Numbered from the stretch's first letter, positions 42,421 to 51,892 are shown. The stretch is DNA of 64,000 nt from UTCHB3 sp964371075 (GCA_964371075.1 CAYJKN010000005.1:186001-250000), one strand, 5' to 3'. Made by a program: numbers and translations. The notes: generated from the letters alone by a model not told the origin.

Positions 42421-43449
42421 CTACCTCTTAAACTTTGGTTCCTCAAGTGTGAGAGTTATCGAGATTCTATGCGAATCTGGTAATCTATCATCTTCTGCCA
42501 TGTTAAAGCGGGCGAAGGAATAATCGATGTTAAGTTTTGGAAGTTTTACACCTGCACCGATAGTGAACTGTTTTACATCGTTATAGCCGGCACGAACTGC
42601 AACCACATTTTTAAAGTTGAATTCAAAACCAAAATGAGGATCGATGGAAACTGGTCCCAAATTCATTGTGGCAGCATATTTCCTGTTTTCAAATCTTACA
42701 TCAAAATCAACTGCGGGAAGAAGCACACCACCGAGGATTTCAAGTGCATAAGCTGCCCCAAGTTTAAGGGTAGGTGTGATAAGTTCATTTCTTCCGGTGC
42801 TCCAGGCAACAAGCGTAGTTGTTACATCCTGAACAGCGGCACCCAGCATCAAAGCATCGGTGGCTTTGTAGGTTGCGCCAATATCAAACCCGATTCCTGT
42901 GGCACCAAATTCTGCGATATCTCTTCTTATTACTTTAAAATTGGCACCAATCGAGAGTTTATCATCAATTTTTTTGGCAGCAGAAAGGTAAAATGCCCAG
43001 TCCTGATTTGAAAATTCTTTGATTTTGGAGTAGTCAAGTTTGTCATTTGTTCTGATATCGAGAACACCATCACCATTTGCATCGTAGAGAGCCTCACGAG
43101 TATCGTAGATTCCGTCAACTCCAAGTCTCAAGGCACTGACAGCAAAAGTATAATCTTTGCCAAAGGGAATTGCAACTCCACCATAATTGTAATTCACAAG
43201 ATTGCCATATCGTTGATCGTGCATTAGCGAGAGCTGTGGATAATCCAAGGCTGCGAGACCTGCGGGATTGTAATAGGCAGCAGTTACATCATTTGCAACA
43301 GCAGTGAAGGCACCGCCCATTCCGAGAGGTCTTCCACCTACACCAATGGCGAGAAACTCACCAGCATATTTACCGGCTACGGTTTGCGAAAAAACGAGAG
43401 GTGTTGCAGTAAACAGGAAGAGCAGAATTAAAAGGCTTCTTTTTGCCAT
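42421..43449 (-). CDS. PorV/PorQ family outer-membrane barrel protein
   Basis: A 342-residue protein. The start MAKRSLLILLF (43449) follows GGAGAA and begins at the signal peptide. The mature N-terminus FLAIGVGGRPLGMGGAFTAVANDVTAAYYNPAGLA is the signature of the PorV/PorQ (UPF0164) family, FadL-like barrels that take part in type IX secretion and anchoring. A C-terminal strand ends in LTLEEPKFKR. Given the several type IX cargo proteins in the window, a role in that system is plausible, though the family also has other members. Confidence 0.85.
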   Translation of the reverse strand: MAKRSLLILLFLFTATPLVFSQTVAGKYAGEFLAIGVGGRPLGMGGAFTAVANDVTAAYYNPAGLAALDYPQLSLMHDQRYGNLVNYNYGGVAIPFGKDYTFAVSALRLGVDGIYDTREALYDANGDGVLDIRTNDKLDYSKIKEFSNQDWAFYLSAAKKIDDKLSIGANFKVIRRDIAEFGATGIGFDIGATYKATDALMLGAAVQDVTTTLVAWSTGRNELITPTLKLGAAYALEILGGVLLPAVDFDVRFENRKYAATMNLGPVSIDPHFGFEFNFKNVVAVRAGYNDVKQFTIGAGVKLPKLNIDYSFARFNMAEDDRLPDSHRISITLTLEEPKFKR

Positions 43450-43761
43450 TATTGATAGTTCTCCGGTACCTTGTAAAAAAAGTTGTATCAAATTCGAATT
43501 TGGGAAATAACAGATTTAAATTTATCAAATAATTCTTTATAAAAAGGGGGAAAATTTAGTTTACGGTTGAGAAATGGACAGCCTAAAATCTATCCCTGTC
43601 ATCAGCCTGTGTGACTTACATGTATAAAAGTATTGGATTTATAATAGTTCCCATATATTTGTAATGCTTATCACCACTTTTTTTTGAAAAAGTTGTTTTA
43701 TTATATGGGATTTCATAAAATTCTCTAAACCCTCAACAATAACAAATTATATGGTACTTCC
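43450..43761. other. Divergent intergenic region, nothing recognised
   Basis: A 312-base AT-rich spacer between divergent genes (PorV-type leftward, type IX cargo rightward). It should contain both promoters. No repeat family or hairpin was identified. Confidence 0.5.
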
Positions 43762-44796
43762 ATGTTTATGCGTACACAAAAATTGATTATTCTCTCTTTA
43801 GCTTTCTTATTCTGCCTCTCTTTCACAATTCCGGCGCAAATCCAGGTTACACTTCCTGATATGATGTTACTTTTTAACGCGGGAGATCACCACTACGGAA
43901 CCAATTTTGAAGGAGATATCAACATTGGGCAACCGGGAGCAAACAAAATATATGATTTCTCATATCTTCCTCTTCTGAATGAATTTTCGCTCAACCTGAA
44001 TACAGATGATATTCCTGTACTTGCCTCTCGATATCCGGGATGTGTTACTTTTGGAGAAACACCACAGACAGTTGAAAAAAATCCTGTCTTTCTATTTTCA
44101 CCTGATTCATTTTACATTGTTGGCGAGGCATCCCTCGTTCCTCAGTGGCAGTTTAAACATCGTGAGCCCTATGATGTTTTTCCTCTACCGGTTCTTTACG
44201 GAGCAACCCATTCACGATTTATCAAACTGACAGATTCCACCTTCAATTTATCAGGAGTTTTGCAGAGTGTTGATACTTCTTCAAGCGAATATCGTTCCAC
44301 GGTTGACGGCTGGGGTACTTTAAAAATTGGCACGATGCAATTTCCATGCTTGCGAGTGAAAAGAGAATATATCCAATATGGCGACAAGGATTTTGTTTAT
44401 CTTACTAAAGATGGTGCATTTATCACTTTGATGACTTCTGCCAATAACCCAGATTCAGGAGTCGTTTCAGCCGGTGGAACAATTCTACTCGCCGCAAACC
44501 TTGTTGATGTAAATGATGTGTCACCAATACCTGTGGAGTTTACCCTGTCACAAAATTATCCAAATCCATTTAATCCTTCAACGGTAATCCGGTTTGGGTT
44601 GCCAACAACGGGTTATGCAAGGTTGGAAGTTTTCAGTTTGCTTGGTGAATCTGTTGCGGTTTTACTCGACGCTGAAACCAATGCCGGCACTCACTCTGTG
44701 AGTTTTAATGCTTCAGCTCTTGGTTCCGGGATCTATTTTTACCGACTTACATCAGCAGGAGCGGTTTTAACCCGTAAACTTACCGTGATGAAATGA
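43762..44796 (+). CDS. Secreted protein with type IX sorting domain
   Basis: A 344-residue protein with signal peptide (ending TIPAQ) and a C-terminal type A sorting domain starting at about residue 262 (LSQNYPNPFNPSTVIRFG, ending LTRKLTVMK). The body of about 230 residues is beta-rich and lacks a known catalytic motif; aromatic residues are common. It should be secreted by the Por system. An alternative start two codons in (MRTQKLII) is possible. Confidence 0.8.
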   Translation: MFMRTQKLIILSLAFLFCLSFTIPAQIQVTLPDMMLLFNAGDHHYGTNFEGDINIGQPGANKIYDFSYLPLLNEFSLNLNTDDIPVLASRYPGCVTFGETPQTVEKNPVFLFSPDSFYIVGEASLVPQWQFKHREPYDVFPLPVLYGATHSRFIKLTDSTFNLSGVLQSVDTSSSEYRSTVDGWGTLKIGTMQFPCLRVKREYIQYGDKDFVYLTKDGAFITLMTSANNPDSGVVSAGGTILLAANLVDVNDVSPIPVEFTLSQNYPNPFNPSTVIRFGLPTTGYARLEVFSLLGESVAVLLDAETNAGTHSVSFNASALGSGIYFYRLTSAGAVLTRKLTVMK

Positions 44797-44836
44797 TTTG
44801 ATTGGAAAGAATTAAATAAACATTTTCTGTCAGGAA

Positions 44837-44874
44837 GGGTTGCCAACAAATCTATTTTAGAAGTTGACAACCCT
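44837..44874. terminator. Hairpin between convergent genes
   Basis: AGGGTTGCCAAC and GTTGACAACCCT form a 12-base stem with one mismatch and a 14-base loop, in the 167-base gap between two convergent genes. There is no clear T run on either side. Confidence 0.5.
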
Positions 44875-44963
44875 CTTTCAGGCAGTCCACACGGGAATTG
44901 GATCCTGCGGTGGAAGTAAATTTTTGCGAAGTAACGTTCCCGGGGAAATGAGAATAAAGTTTG

Positions 44964-46970
44964 TTACTCCCCCGTAAACTTTATTAAATTAAAGTATCCG
45001 CCACCCAAAACTGTTTTATCTCCAAGAAATTGAAGACTCTCAATCTTGTTTACAATTTTGAAGAACTTCCAGGTTCTTCCCCCATCTTGTGATCGATAAA
45101 CAAAACTTGGAGAAAGTGGTGCGCCGTATGCTTTGAGCATCCACCCATTATTTGGGTCTTCAAAATAAATCGCATCTGTGATATCCTGAGTATTGGAGAG
45201 AAGGGATGATTCCCATTTCTCACCACCATCGGTCGTTATCCAAATTGCATATGAGGTATCGTTCACAGTGCTTGTGTACCATCCATGTTTTTGGTCAATA
45301 AACAAAATTTTTGATGGATATGACTGGTCATTTAGATAAGTTTCTGACCACGAAGCACCACCATCGGTTGTTTTTTTAATGTATGACACCAATCCGCCAT
45401 TTTTCTTTGCTCCGGGCAATAGAACATCACCTGTCATCCAACCCGTATTTTTATCGATAAAAATGAGGTCGTTAAATTGTCCTTCAGGAGCCGTATCAAC
45501 CAACAATTCCTTCCATGTTTTTCCGCCGTCATCCGACCTCTTAACAATTCTCTTATCCACTTCCAGGGAGAAGGCATAACATGTTTGCGGGTCAAGAAAG
45601 GTCAGTTTTTGTGGAAAGCCGTCAAATTGTATCTTGTGGTTTTTCCAACTATTACCTCCATCGGTTGTTGAACAGACGATAGTTGACCCGGCATCATCAT
45701 AACAAATTGCGATCCCTTCTTTATCGTTAAAAAACTTCACCCGTTCAAAATATGTGGCTTTAACATCTGAAACCAACGACCAGCTTTTCCCGCCATCAGT
45801 TGTTTTTACCAATCCATTTTCGTTAGATGCGAATCCCGTTTTTGAGTCCATAAAATAGAAAGCGTTAAAGTGGAGATTGGTGCCTTGCACTAATTGATCA
45901 AACGTGTTGCCTGCGTCAGTTGTTCGATAAACTTTAGGCATCAGGTCCCAAAATGCCGGTAGAACAACTCCTGTTTTATCGTCAAAAAAGGCAACTTTAG
46001 AAAAACCCGACTCCTTGTGCGAATAAGATTTTTGCCATGTTTTTCCACCATCAACAGTTCTGTATAAGTCAGTATAAATGGGGCCGTCAAAACCACCCGA
46101 CAAAAGCACCCATCCATTGTTGTCGTCTTTAAAATGGATAGAATATATCATCTGCCCTTTTATATCTGATGATATATCAAAAAACTTCTGCGATTTCCAA
46201 CTTTTTCCACCATCAACAGTTTTAAATATGACGATGCTTGAAACAGACTTACTCCCTGCAGGTTCCAATATCTCGGTTATTACATAACCGTTTTTTTCAT
46301 CCGGGAATGTCATGTTTGAAATGACCAGGTTTGACATTTCTTTCACGATTACCCAGCTTTTGCCGCCATCTGTGGTCTTTAAAAGTTTGTCTTTTCCGGT
46401 AACAGGGTCATATCTTTCAATTGCAAATCCGTCGTTTACAGAAGTAAAATGGACTTCGAGGGGACTAAATCCGAGGGATGAATTTCTTTCCTTCCATGTT
46501 TTGCCACCGTCTGTGGTAACATAAAGTTGATAAATTCCTACCGCCTGATCTTCTGACAAAATTGCAGATCCGGCAACAAATCCGTTTTTAGAATCGACGA
46601 ACTGTACATATGAGAAAAACTTAATCTCGCCAATTGGTTCGTTTTTCCAGGTTTTCCCGCCATCATTAGTTGAAGTGAGGATTGAATCGGGTCCCGTAAC
46701 CCAGACATTGTTTTCATCAGTAGCCGCGATTGAGTTGAGCCAGATATCTTCTCCTGCCTTAAGGGTTTGCCAGTTTAGTCCGGCATCTGTTGTTTTCATT
46801 ACACTACCGAGGGTACCCGATGCCCAGGCTGAAGTATTGTTAAGAATAACCAAATCTGTGATTACATTCGCAATTGGAGTTGGCATTATAACTTGAACTC
46901 CCTTTTGCGGGAGGATAATACCGGAGCCAATCAGGAGAGTGAACAGAAACAGGAAAATGTTTTTTTGCAT
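44964..46970 (-). CDS. YCF48-type beta-propeller protein, no sorting domain
   Basis: A 668-residue secreted protein with signal peptide (MQKNIFLFLFTLLIGSGI). Almost the whole length consists of propeller repeats with K-T-T-D-G-G-K-S-W strands (for example LLKTTDGGKSWVIV, FKTVDGGKSWKSQ) and NGW or NGF turns. Unlike the propeller at 15105, it ends directly after the last blade (YFNLIKFTGE) and lacks a type IX sorting domain, so it would stay in the periplasm or be held by other means. Ligand unknown. Confidence 0.85.
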   Translation of the reverse strand: MQKNIFLFLFTLLIGSGIILPQKGVQVIMPTPIANVITDLVILNNTSAWASGTLGSVMKTTDAGLNWQTLKAGEDIWLNSIAATDENNVWVTGPDSILTSTNDGGKTWKNEPIGEIKFFSYVQFVDSKNGFVAGSAILSEDQAVGIYQLYVTTDGGKTWKERNSSLGFSPLEVHFTSVNDGFAIERYDPVTGKDKLLKTTDGGKSWVIVKEMSNLVISNMTFPDEKNGYVITEILEPAGSKSVSSIVIFKTVDGGKSWKSQKFFDISSDIKGQMIYSIHFKDDNNGWVLLSGGFDGPIYTDLYRTVDGGKTWQKSYSHKESGFSKVAFFDDKTGVVLPAFWDLMPKVYRTTDAGNTFDQLVQGTNLHFNAFYFMDSKTGFASNENGLVKTTDGGKSWSLVSDVKATYFERVKFFNDKEGIAICYDDAGSTIVCSTTDGGNSWKNHKIQFDGFPQKLTFLDPQTCYAFSLEVDKRIVKRSDDGGKTWKELLVDTAPEGQFNDLIFIDKNTGWMTGDVLLPGAKKNGGLVSYIKKTTDGGASWSETYLNDQSYPSKILFIDQKHGWYTSTVNDTSYAIWITTDGGEKWESSLLSNTQDITDAIYFEDPNNGWMLKAYGAPLSPSFVYRSQDGGRTWKFFKIVNKIESLQFLGDKTVLGGGYFNLIKFTGE

Positions 46971-47356
46971 GGATGTGCCTGTAGATTAATTGTGATTAAA
47001 AAACGTAAGTACGTTGTTATTATACATTCAGAACATTCAGGGATGTTCCAAAAATTGATTAAATCAAGCGTGGAAGATAAAATATTTTTTTCAAAAAAAA
47101 GGTGAAGAAAATCCCAAATTGTCGTTGTTTAGGTGGAATTATACATGCACCCGCTTGTTTCAGAATGTAAAAAAATCGAGATTTATATTTGAATTCAACT
47201 TAAGTAGATCCTCCTTATAAAATTGGTCCTCTTTTCTCATTTTCCTTCTTTTTCGTACCTTTTCACCACTTTTTCAAAGTGCTCTTTATCGCAACTCTTA
47301 AAAAGCAAATCGAGGTAAACAATAAAGTCCGGTGAAATATACTGATTCAGTGCAAA
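46971..47356. other. Intergenic region with a possible gene remnant
   Basis: A 386-base spacer. On the minus strand, the frame of the ATPase continues without a stop from its TAA (47357-47359) down to a TGA at 47237-47239, encoding about 39 residues (ending VVKRYEKEGK) of coding-like composition. The rest is AT-rich with no clear signals. Confidence 0.5.
47237..47356 (-). pseudogene. Possible remnant frame downstream of ATPase gene
   Basis: The reading frame directly after the ATPase stop stays open for 39 codons (SPDFIVYLDLLFKSC, then HFEKVVKRYEKEGK) and has no start of its own. It may be the tail of a lost downstream gene or of a longer ATPase cut by a stop mutation. Low certainty. Confidence 0.3.
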
Positions 47357-48511
47357 TTAAGGACTTTTTCTAAGTTCCCATACTTTCCCCATCAAAAACT
47401 CTTCATAATTCTCCTTTGAAACGACTTTTATTTCGGCATTATATGTCGATTTAAAGATATCCACAGACTTCACATTCGCCTCTTTTGAATACTTAAATTC
47501 GTACCCTGTTATCGTACAGTCTGATTCTTCAACATAATCCACCTCTTTTTGGTCATAGGTTCGCCAAAAATATGAATTCACTTTTTTGCCGGAATTGTGA
47601 AGAAATTTGATTCTCTCGGCGACACAAAAATTTTCCCAAAGCATCCCCTTATCCTGACGAATGTTGAGTGGATTAAAGTTTTGAATGAGTGAGTTTCTAA
47701 TTCCGCAATCGAAGAAATATATCTTCACAGATTTTGTGAGTTCATTCCTCAGGTTTCGAGAAAATGAATAGAGACGGAAAATAATAAAGGACTGCTCAAG
47801 CAGATCAATATATTTTTGAACTGTGATTTTATTAATGCCGAGTCGATTTGAAAGTTCGTGGTATGTTACTTCACTTCCAATTTGAAGTGCCAGACTAATG
47901 AGAAGATTTTTTAACACTTCCGATTTTTTTATGTTCTCCAACATTAAAATGTCCTTAAACAAATAGTTGGAAGCGATCTCGTTGAGCCTCTCGGAAGAAA
48001 CTTCATCGGGAGAAGAGAAAACTTCGGGATATGAACCCATTTTAAGCATTTGGTCAACTGAATTATCCAATCCAATCAAACCATAATGTTCGGAAATTTC
48101 TATAACCGAAAGAGGAAATAAAGTAAATCTGATTGCCCGACCGGTCAGTGGTTCATTTGTTTTATTCGCCATCTCAAAACTTGAAGAACCAGTCGCTACT
48201 ACCTGAATTTGTGGTAACTCGTCAGCAAATATTTTTAATATCTTCCCGATATCGGGTATAACCTGAGCCTCATCGAGCACAATAATTTTTTTGGTACCAA
48301 AATAGTTCCTTAATCTTTCAGGTTCGGCAACTGAAAGCGCACTCTGTACAGAAAACACATCACAGTTGTAGTATCCACCATCCTCGCCAAACTGAGTTAA
48401 AATATCTTTAACCAATGTGGTTTTACCCACCTGCCGTGCACCGTAGATTACGATGATTTTCCCCATAAACAGGGATTCGATTAGCTTTTTCTTGAGAATT
48501 CTTTTGATCAT
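47357..48511 (-). CDS. AAA family ATPase with DUF4143 domain
   Basis: A 384-residue protein. The N-terminal AAA_14 ATPase domain has Walker A GARQVGKTT (about 24-32), Walker B KKIIVLDEAQ (about 74-83) and sensor VVATGSSS. The C-terminal DUF4143 domain (about 200-380) contains LGINKITVQKYIDLLEQSFIIFRL, a winged helix, and a PD-(D/E)XK-like EVDYVEE...YEFKYS. These ATPases are widespread and poorly understood; some look like mobile or defence-linked genes. Two matching palindromes just upstream suggest self-regulation through its winged helix. Confidence 0.85.
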   Translation of the reverse strand: MIKRILKKKLIESLFMGKIIVIYGARQVGKTTLVKDILTQFGEDGGYYNCDVFSVQSALSVAEPERLRNYFGTKKIIVLDEAQVIPDIGKILKIFADELPQIQVVATGSSSFEMANKTNEPLTGRAIRFTLFPLSVIEISEHYGLIGLDNSVDQMLKMGSYPEVFSSPDEVSSERLNEIASNYLFKDILMLENIKKSEVLKNLLISLALQIGSEVTYHELSNRLGINKITVQKYIDLLEQSFIIFRLYSFSRNLRNELTKSVKIYFFDCGIRNSLIQNFNPLNIRQDKGMLWENFCVAERIKFLHNSGKKVNSYFWRTYDQKEVDYVEESDCTITGYEFKYSKEANVKSVDIFKSTYNAEIKVVSKENYEEFLMGKVWELRKSP

Positions 48512-48530
48512 TGTCTTGTTTTTCCAAATT

Positions 48531-48580
48531 TTGTCATTTCACTGACCAAATTTAGCTAAAATTTGTCACTTCACTGACAA
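48531..48580. promoter_or_regulatory. Two operator-like palindromes upstream of ATPase gene
   Basis: TTGTCA-CTTCAC-TGACAA (48563-48580, perfect arms) and TTGTCA-TTTCAC-TGACCA (48531-48548, one mismatch). Centres are 32 bases apart, about three helical turns, and 20 to 70 bases before the ATG at 48511. Likely binding sites for a dimeric regulator. Confidence 0.6.
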
Positions 48581-48640
48581 TTTTTTGAAATATTTAACCC
48601 ATTCCACGGGTAGGTCAGTTTATTATTCCATAGAGCTACG

Positions 48641-48790
48641 AATATTTATCCCTCTCCAAGGGAAAATTAAGGAATTATTATCAACCAACTCCAAATTGAT
48701 GGTCCCTCTTCAGCGAAAGATTAAGGAATTATTATCAACCAACTCCAAATTGATGGTCCCTCTCCAAGGGAAAGTTAAGGAGTTATGATC
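48641..48790. repeat. 54-base tandem repeat upstream of aldolase gene
   Basis: A unit containing GGAATTATTATCAACCAACT and TTGATGGTCCCTCT recurs with a 54-base period (48671 and 48725), with a partial unit before and after. It begins with GAGCTACGAATAT, a word also found near 60590. Non-coding, between the ATPase and aldolase genes. Confidence 0.75.
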
Positions 48791-48903
48791 ACAAAACTCA
48801 AGGAATCTCTCCCCCTCTCCCCAACATTTGCAGTTCGACTAAGTATGATTTTTATTATATTTAGAATTGGTTTTTAGAAAATCCAAAAAAACGGAGAAAT
48901 ATA

Positions 48904-49956
48904 ATGATAAATAAAATAGTTGAATTGCTTGGAAACGAGTCGGATAATCTTCTGAATTATACGGCAAAATTCCCAAAAGAAAGTCTTCACCTTCCGGGTG
49001 CCGATTTTGTTGACAGGATTTTTATTCCTTCAGACAGAAACATCAATGTTCTGAGAAGTTTACAGACAATTTTTAATCATGGCAGACTTTCGGGTACAGG
49101 CTACATGTCGATTCTTCCTGTTGATCAGGGTATCGAACATTCAGCAGGCGCATCCTTTGCACCAAACCCGATTTATTTTGATCCTGAAAACATCGTGAAA
49201 CTCGCAATTGAAGGTGGATGCAACGCAGTTGCTTCAACTTTTGGTGTTTTGGGTTCTGTGGCAAGAAAATATGCTCACAAGATTCCTTTTATTCTTAAAC
49301 TGAACCACAATGAACTGCTTACATACCCCAACAAATATGATCAGGTTATGTTTGCTTCTATCGAAGATGCTTACAACCTCGGTGCTATTGCTGTTGGCGC
49401 AACCATCTACTTCGGTTCAGAAGAAAGCACCCGTCAGATTCAGGAAGTTTCAGCAGCATTCAAATATGCTCATGAACTTGGAATGGCTACAATTTTGTGG
49501 TGCTACACAAGAAATGATGCTTTTAAAGTAAAAGGCGACAAAGATTATCATGTATCAGCAGATCTAACCGGCCAGGCTAACCACCTCGGTGTTACTATCG
49601 AAGCTGATATCATAAAACAAAAAGCTCCCGAAAATAATGGCGGCTACAATGCAGTAAAATTTGGTAAAACAAGTCCATTGGTTTACAGCGAATTAACAAC
49701 CGATCACCCGATCGATCTCACCCGCTACCAGGTAATCAACAATTACATGGGAAGAATGGGCTTGATTAACTCAGGCGGCGCATCAGGAAGCAACGACTTT
49801 GCTGAAGCCGCACGCACTGCGGTTATCAACAAAAGAGCCGGTGGTATGGGTCTTATTCTTGGAAGAAAAGCTTTCCAGAAACCACTAGCTGATGGAATAA
49901 AATTAGTGAACTTGGTTCAGGATGTTTACCTTAGCAAAGAAGTTACAATAGCTTAG
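48904..49956 (+). CDS. Class I fructose-bisphosphate aldolase (DhnA type)
   Basis: A 350-residue aldolase of the archaeal/DhnA class I type, which splits fructose 1,6-bisphosphate to dihydroxyacetone phosphate and glyceraldehyde 3-phosphate through a Schiff-base Lys. Family motifs: ILPVDQGIEHSAG (about 70-82), FILKLNHNE (about 130-138), AVGATIYFGSEES, VKFGKTSPLVYS (about 257-268, candidate Schiff-base region) and NSGGASGSND. GGAG precedes the start. It is a single gene with a strong terminator. Confidence 0.9.
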   Translation: MINKIVELLGNESDNLLNYTAKFPKESLHLPGADFVDRIFIPSDRNINVLRSLQTIFNHGRLSGTGYMSILPVDQGIEHSAGASFAPNPIYFDPENIVKLAIEGGCNAVASTFGVLGSVARKYAHKIPFILKLNHNELLTYPNKYDQVMFASIEDAYNLGAIAVGATIYFGSEESTRQIQEVSAAFKYAHELGMATILWCYTRNDAFKVKGDKDYHVSADLTGQANHLGVTIEADIIKQKAPENNGGYNAVKFGKTSPLVYSELTTDHPIDLTRYQVINNYMGRMGLINSGGASGSNDFAEAARTAVINKRAGGMGLILGRKAFQKPLADGIKLVNLVQDVYLSKEVTIA

Positions 49957-49990
49957 CAGATACACAAGTATCGGCATTTCCCCTTGGTTT

Positions 49991-50025
49991 AAGGTCGGAT
50001 CATTTTTTTGATCCGGCCTTTTTTT
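49991..50025 (+). terminator. Terminator of aldolase gene
   Basis: AAGGTCGGATCA and TGATCCGGCCTT pair around a T loop, followed by a T run. It ends about 70 bases after the stop at 49956. Confidence 0.9.
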
Positions 50026-50064
50026 ATGGGTAGAAGGGGGATTTTAGTCTGGATTCCAAGAGGA

Positions 50065-51150
50065 TTAGTCCATTGCATAATAAAAGGTTAAACGGGGAGT
50101 GATTGCAGTTTTAATTGATGTCCCGTTTGGGAGTGATTCGAAACTTTCGATTACGATATTTGGGCTGAATATAACCCCGGCGGCAGGATACCAGTTTACA
50201 GCAACCAAATAAAGAGATCGATTGTCTCCACTTTGAGAGGTAAGGGGATCAAAATAATCATAACGGGCAGCAATTGCCACTTTTGGGGAGAAATGCCAGG
50301 TACCAAAAAGAGATAACGCGGCACCATAACTGTGACCTTCCAGATTTCTTTGCTGCTCGCCATTCTGCCGTATCCCGTAAAAAGCTTCAATTCCTGCCGA
50401 TACCTTCTGTTTTTCTCTGTAGCCGGCAAACAATGTGAAGTTTAGATCATCATTTGGATATTCAAGATCATAAGGTCCGGGAGTTCTAATGAGTAACTTT
50501 GGCCTTGAGACATAATCGAACGCAAGAGTGAAGGTGAAGTTTTTACCCGGAGAAAATTGCAGGTGGGAATAAAGCCGCTTGTGTTTGTCCGTTTCGGGTG
50601 AATTTCCATTGCCATTACCAAACATCAGCCAATATTTTAACATGCCATTCCCAAAAAGATTTCCATGCAGAGATATTCCAAGATCGGATGATGGAGAAAT
50701 TTTCCGCAGGTCAAGCTGTGTTTTTTCGAGGAATCTGTTTTCCCAATATGCCTCAGAAATGCCGTATGTTGGAGGAGGTTGAAGCCCCAACACAAGATCA
50801 CTCCCCGGGAAGATCTCGCTCCACCTGATATTAACTTCCTTCAGAAACACACCAAATTTGTTATTTACAGTAGTGGCATTCTCAGCCTCGAGACGGATTC
50901 TTCCTGAAAATTCCGCAGAGATATCATGATCATAAGTGAGATATATCCTTCGAATTTGGAATGCATTCATCTTTTCCACCCCCGGAAGTGCCATATTATC
51001 CAATGTCGCTGCATTGGGATCACGCTGGAGGTTATAATAGTAGTCACCAAATATCAGACCTGAAAGTCTCCCCTTTCCAATATCTTCCTGGGAATAGAGG
51101 GTGAAAGATAAAACTGATAATAACAGGATGACTTTTTGCATCCGCTTCAT
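50065..51150 (-). CDS. Outer-membrane porin-like beta-barrel protein
   Basis: A 361-residue protein with signal peptide (starting MKRMQKVILLLSVLSFTLYS, cleavage near SQEDIG). The body alternates hydrophobic and polar residues with many aromatic residues and short turns, and ends in LTFYYAMD, as barrel proteins do. The N-terminal RLSGLIFGDYYYNLQRDP and RRIYLTYDHDISAEFSGRIRLE resemble OprO/OprP-like phosphate-selective porins. Specificity is unknown. Confidence 0.75.
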   Translation of the reverse strand: MKRMQKVILLLSVLSFTLYSQEDIGKGRLSGLIFGDYYYNLQRDPNAATLDNMALPGVEKMNAFQIRRIYLTYDHDISAEFSGRIRLEAENATTVNNKFGVFLKEVNIRWSEIFPGSDLVLGLQPPPTYGISEAYWENRFLEKTQLDLRKISPSSDLGISLHGNLFGNGMLKYWLMFGNGNGNSPETDKHKRLYSHLQFSPGKNFTFTLAFDYVSRPKLLIRTPGPYDLEYPNDDLNFTLFAGYREKQKVSAGIEAFYGIRQNGEQQRNLEGHSYGAALSLFGTWHFSPKVAIAARYDYFDPLTSQSGDNRSLYLVAVNWYPAAGVIFSPNIVIESFESLPNGTSIKTAITPRLTFYYAMD

Positions 51151-51317
51151 TTTGCCTCGGATCGATTGAAACAGTTAAGAAATATCAGAAAAATAGCACT
51201 CAATTTTAACACATTCTGTTGTCACGACAAAAATCAACCATTTAATATTTTATTAACACCTGCTTAACATTTGCTTAACATTCATTTTAGACATTTGTAT
51301 GTTAAAAAAGGAAAATC

Positions 51318-51647
51318 ATGCTTAAAAGTTTGATCATGTTAATGTTGGTTTCTTCACCTCAGGAATCTGTTACTCTCGATAGTTTACCTTCAAATGAGTC
51401 ATATCTTGTTGAGGTGGTCACCGCGGCAGAAGAAATCTATGATGACGGTGTTTACAGGAAGAGATATGCCCCATTTACAGTAAGTGATTCAACGGGTGTG
51501 GTTGTGTTGGAGGTTGCAGCAAAATATGACAGACCTGCAGTAATAACCCTCCCTAAAGGGAAATTCCTTCTTAGAACAAATATTCCCGACCTGATCGAAA
51601 AGTTTATAATCACCGGGAATTCGTCAACCCTCAAGGTAATCCTCTAA
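51318..51647 (+). CDS. Small protein of unknown function
   Basis: A 109-residue protein starting MLKSLIMLMLVSS with AAGGAAAA before the ATG. A short hydrophobic N-terminus could be a weak signal peptide. The rest is beta-rich (for example VVVLEVAAKYDRPAVITLP), like a small carboxypeptidase-regulatory-type domain. It is not recognised. It has its own terminator, which supports a real gene. Confidence 0.55.
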   Translation: MLKSLIMLMLVSSPQESVTLDSLPSNESYLVEVVTAAEEIYDDGVYRKRYAPFTVSDSTGVVVLEVAAKYDRPAVITLPKGKFLLRTNIPDLIEKFIITGNSSTLKVIL

Positions 51648-51670
51648 AATATTTTTCGGGCCTCCAATAA

Positions 51671-51702
51671 AAAAAGCCGCCTCGTTTCTGAGACGGCTTT
51701 TT
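51671..51702 (+). terminator. Terminator after small gene
   Basis: AAAGCCGCCTC and GAGACGGCTTT pair with one mismatch around six bases, followed by T residues. The stem is flanked by A and T runs and may act in both directions. Confidence 0.8.
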
Positions 51703-51719
51703 CATTAATAAGAATCAGA

Positions 51720-51842
51720 GAATAGAACACGGATTCCACGGATAAAGCACGGATTTTCACGGATGGCTTTATCCTCTCCTTTGCGTTCTCTGCGTCCTTT
51801 GCAGTTTCTCTTAATCTCTCCTCTGTGTGCTCTGTGGTAAAC
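51720..51842. repeat. Half CACAGAG element with CACGGATT words
   Basis: Contains repeated ACGGATTYCACGGAT words and, at the end, CTCCTCTGTGTGCTCTGTGGT, the right arm of the elements at 33803 and 36568. There is no left arm. Non-coding. Confidence 0.7.
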
Positions 51843-51892
51843 ATCCTGCCTGTGGTTAAAACCGACAGGCTATAGGTGGTTATACCCCTAAC

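Noticed and set aside
44828..44858. TGTCAGG box resembling the ECF promoters
   Set aside because: The base pattern 16 positions on is TCTATTT rather than GACTAAT, and the box is part of a hairpin between two convergent genes, with no gene start downstream.
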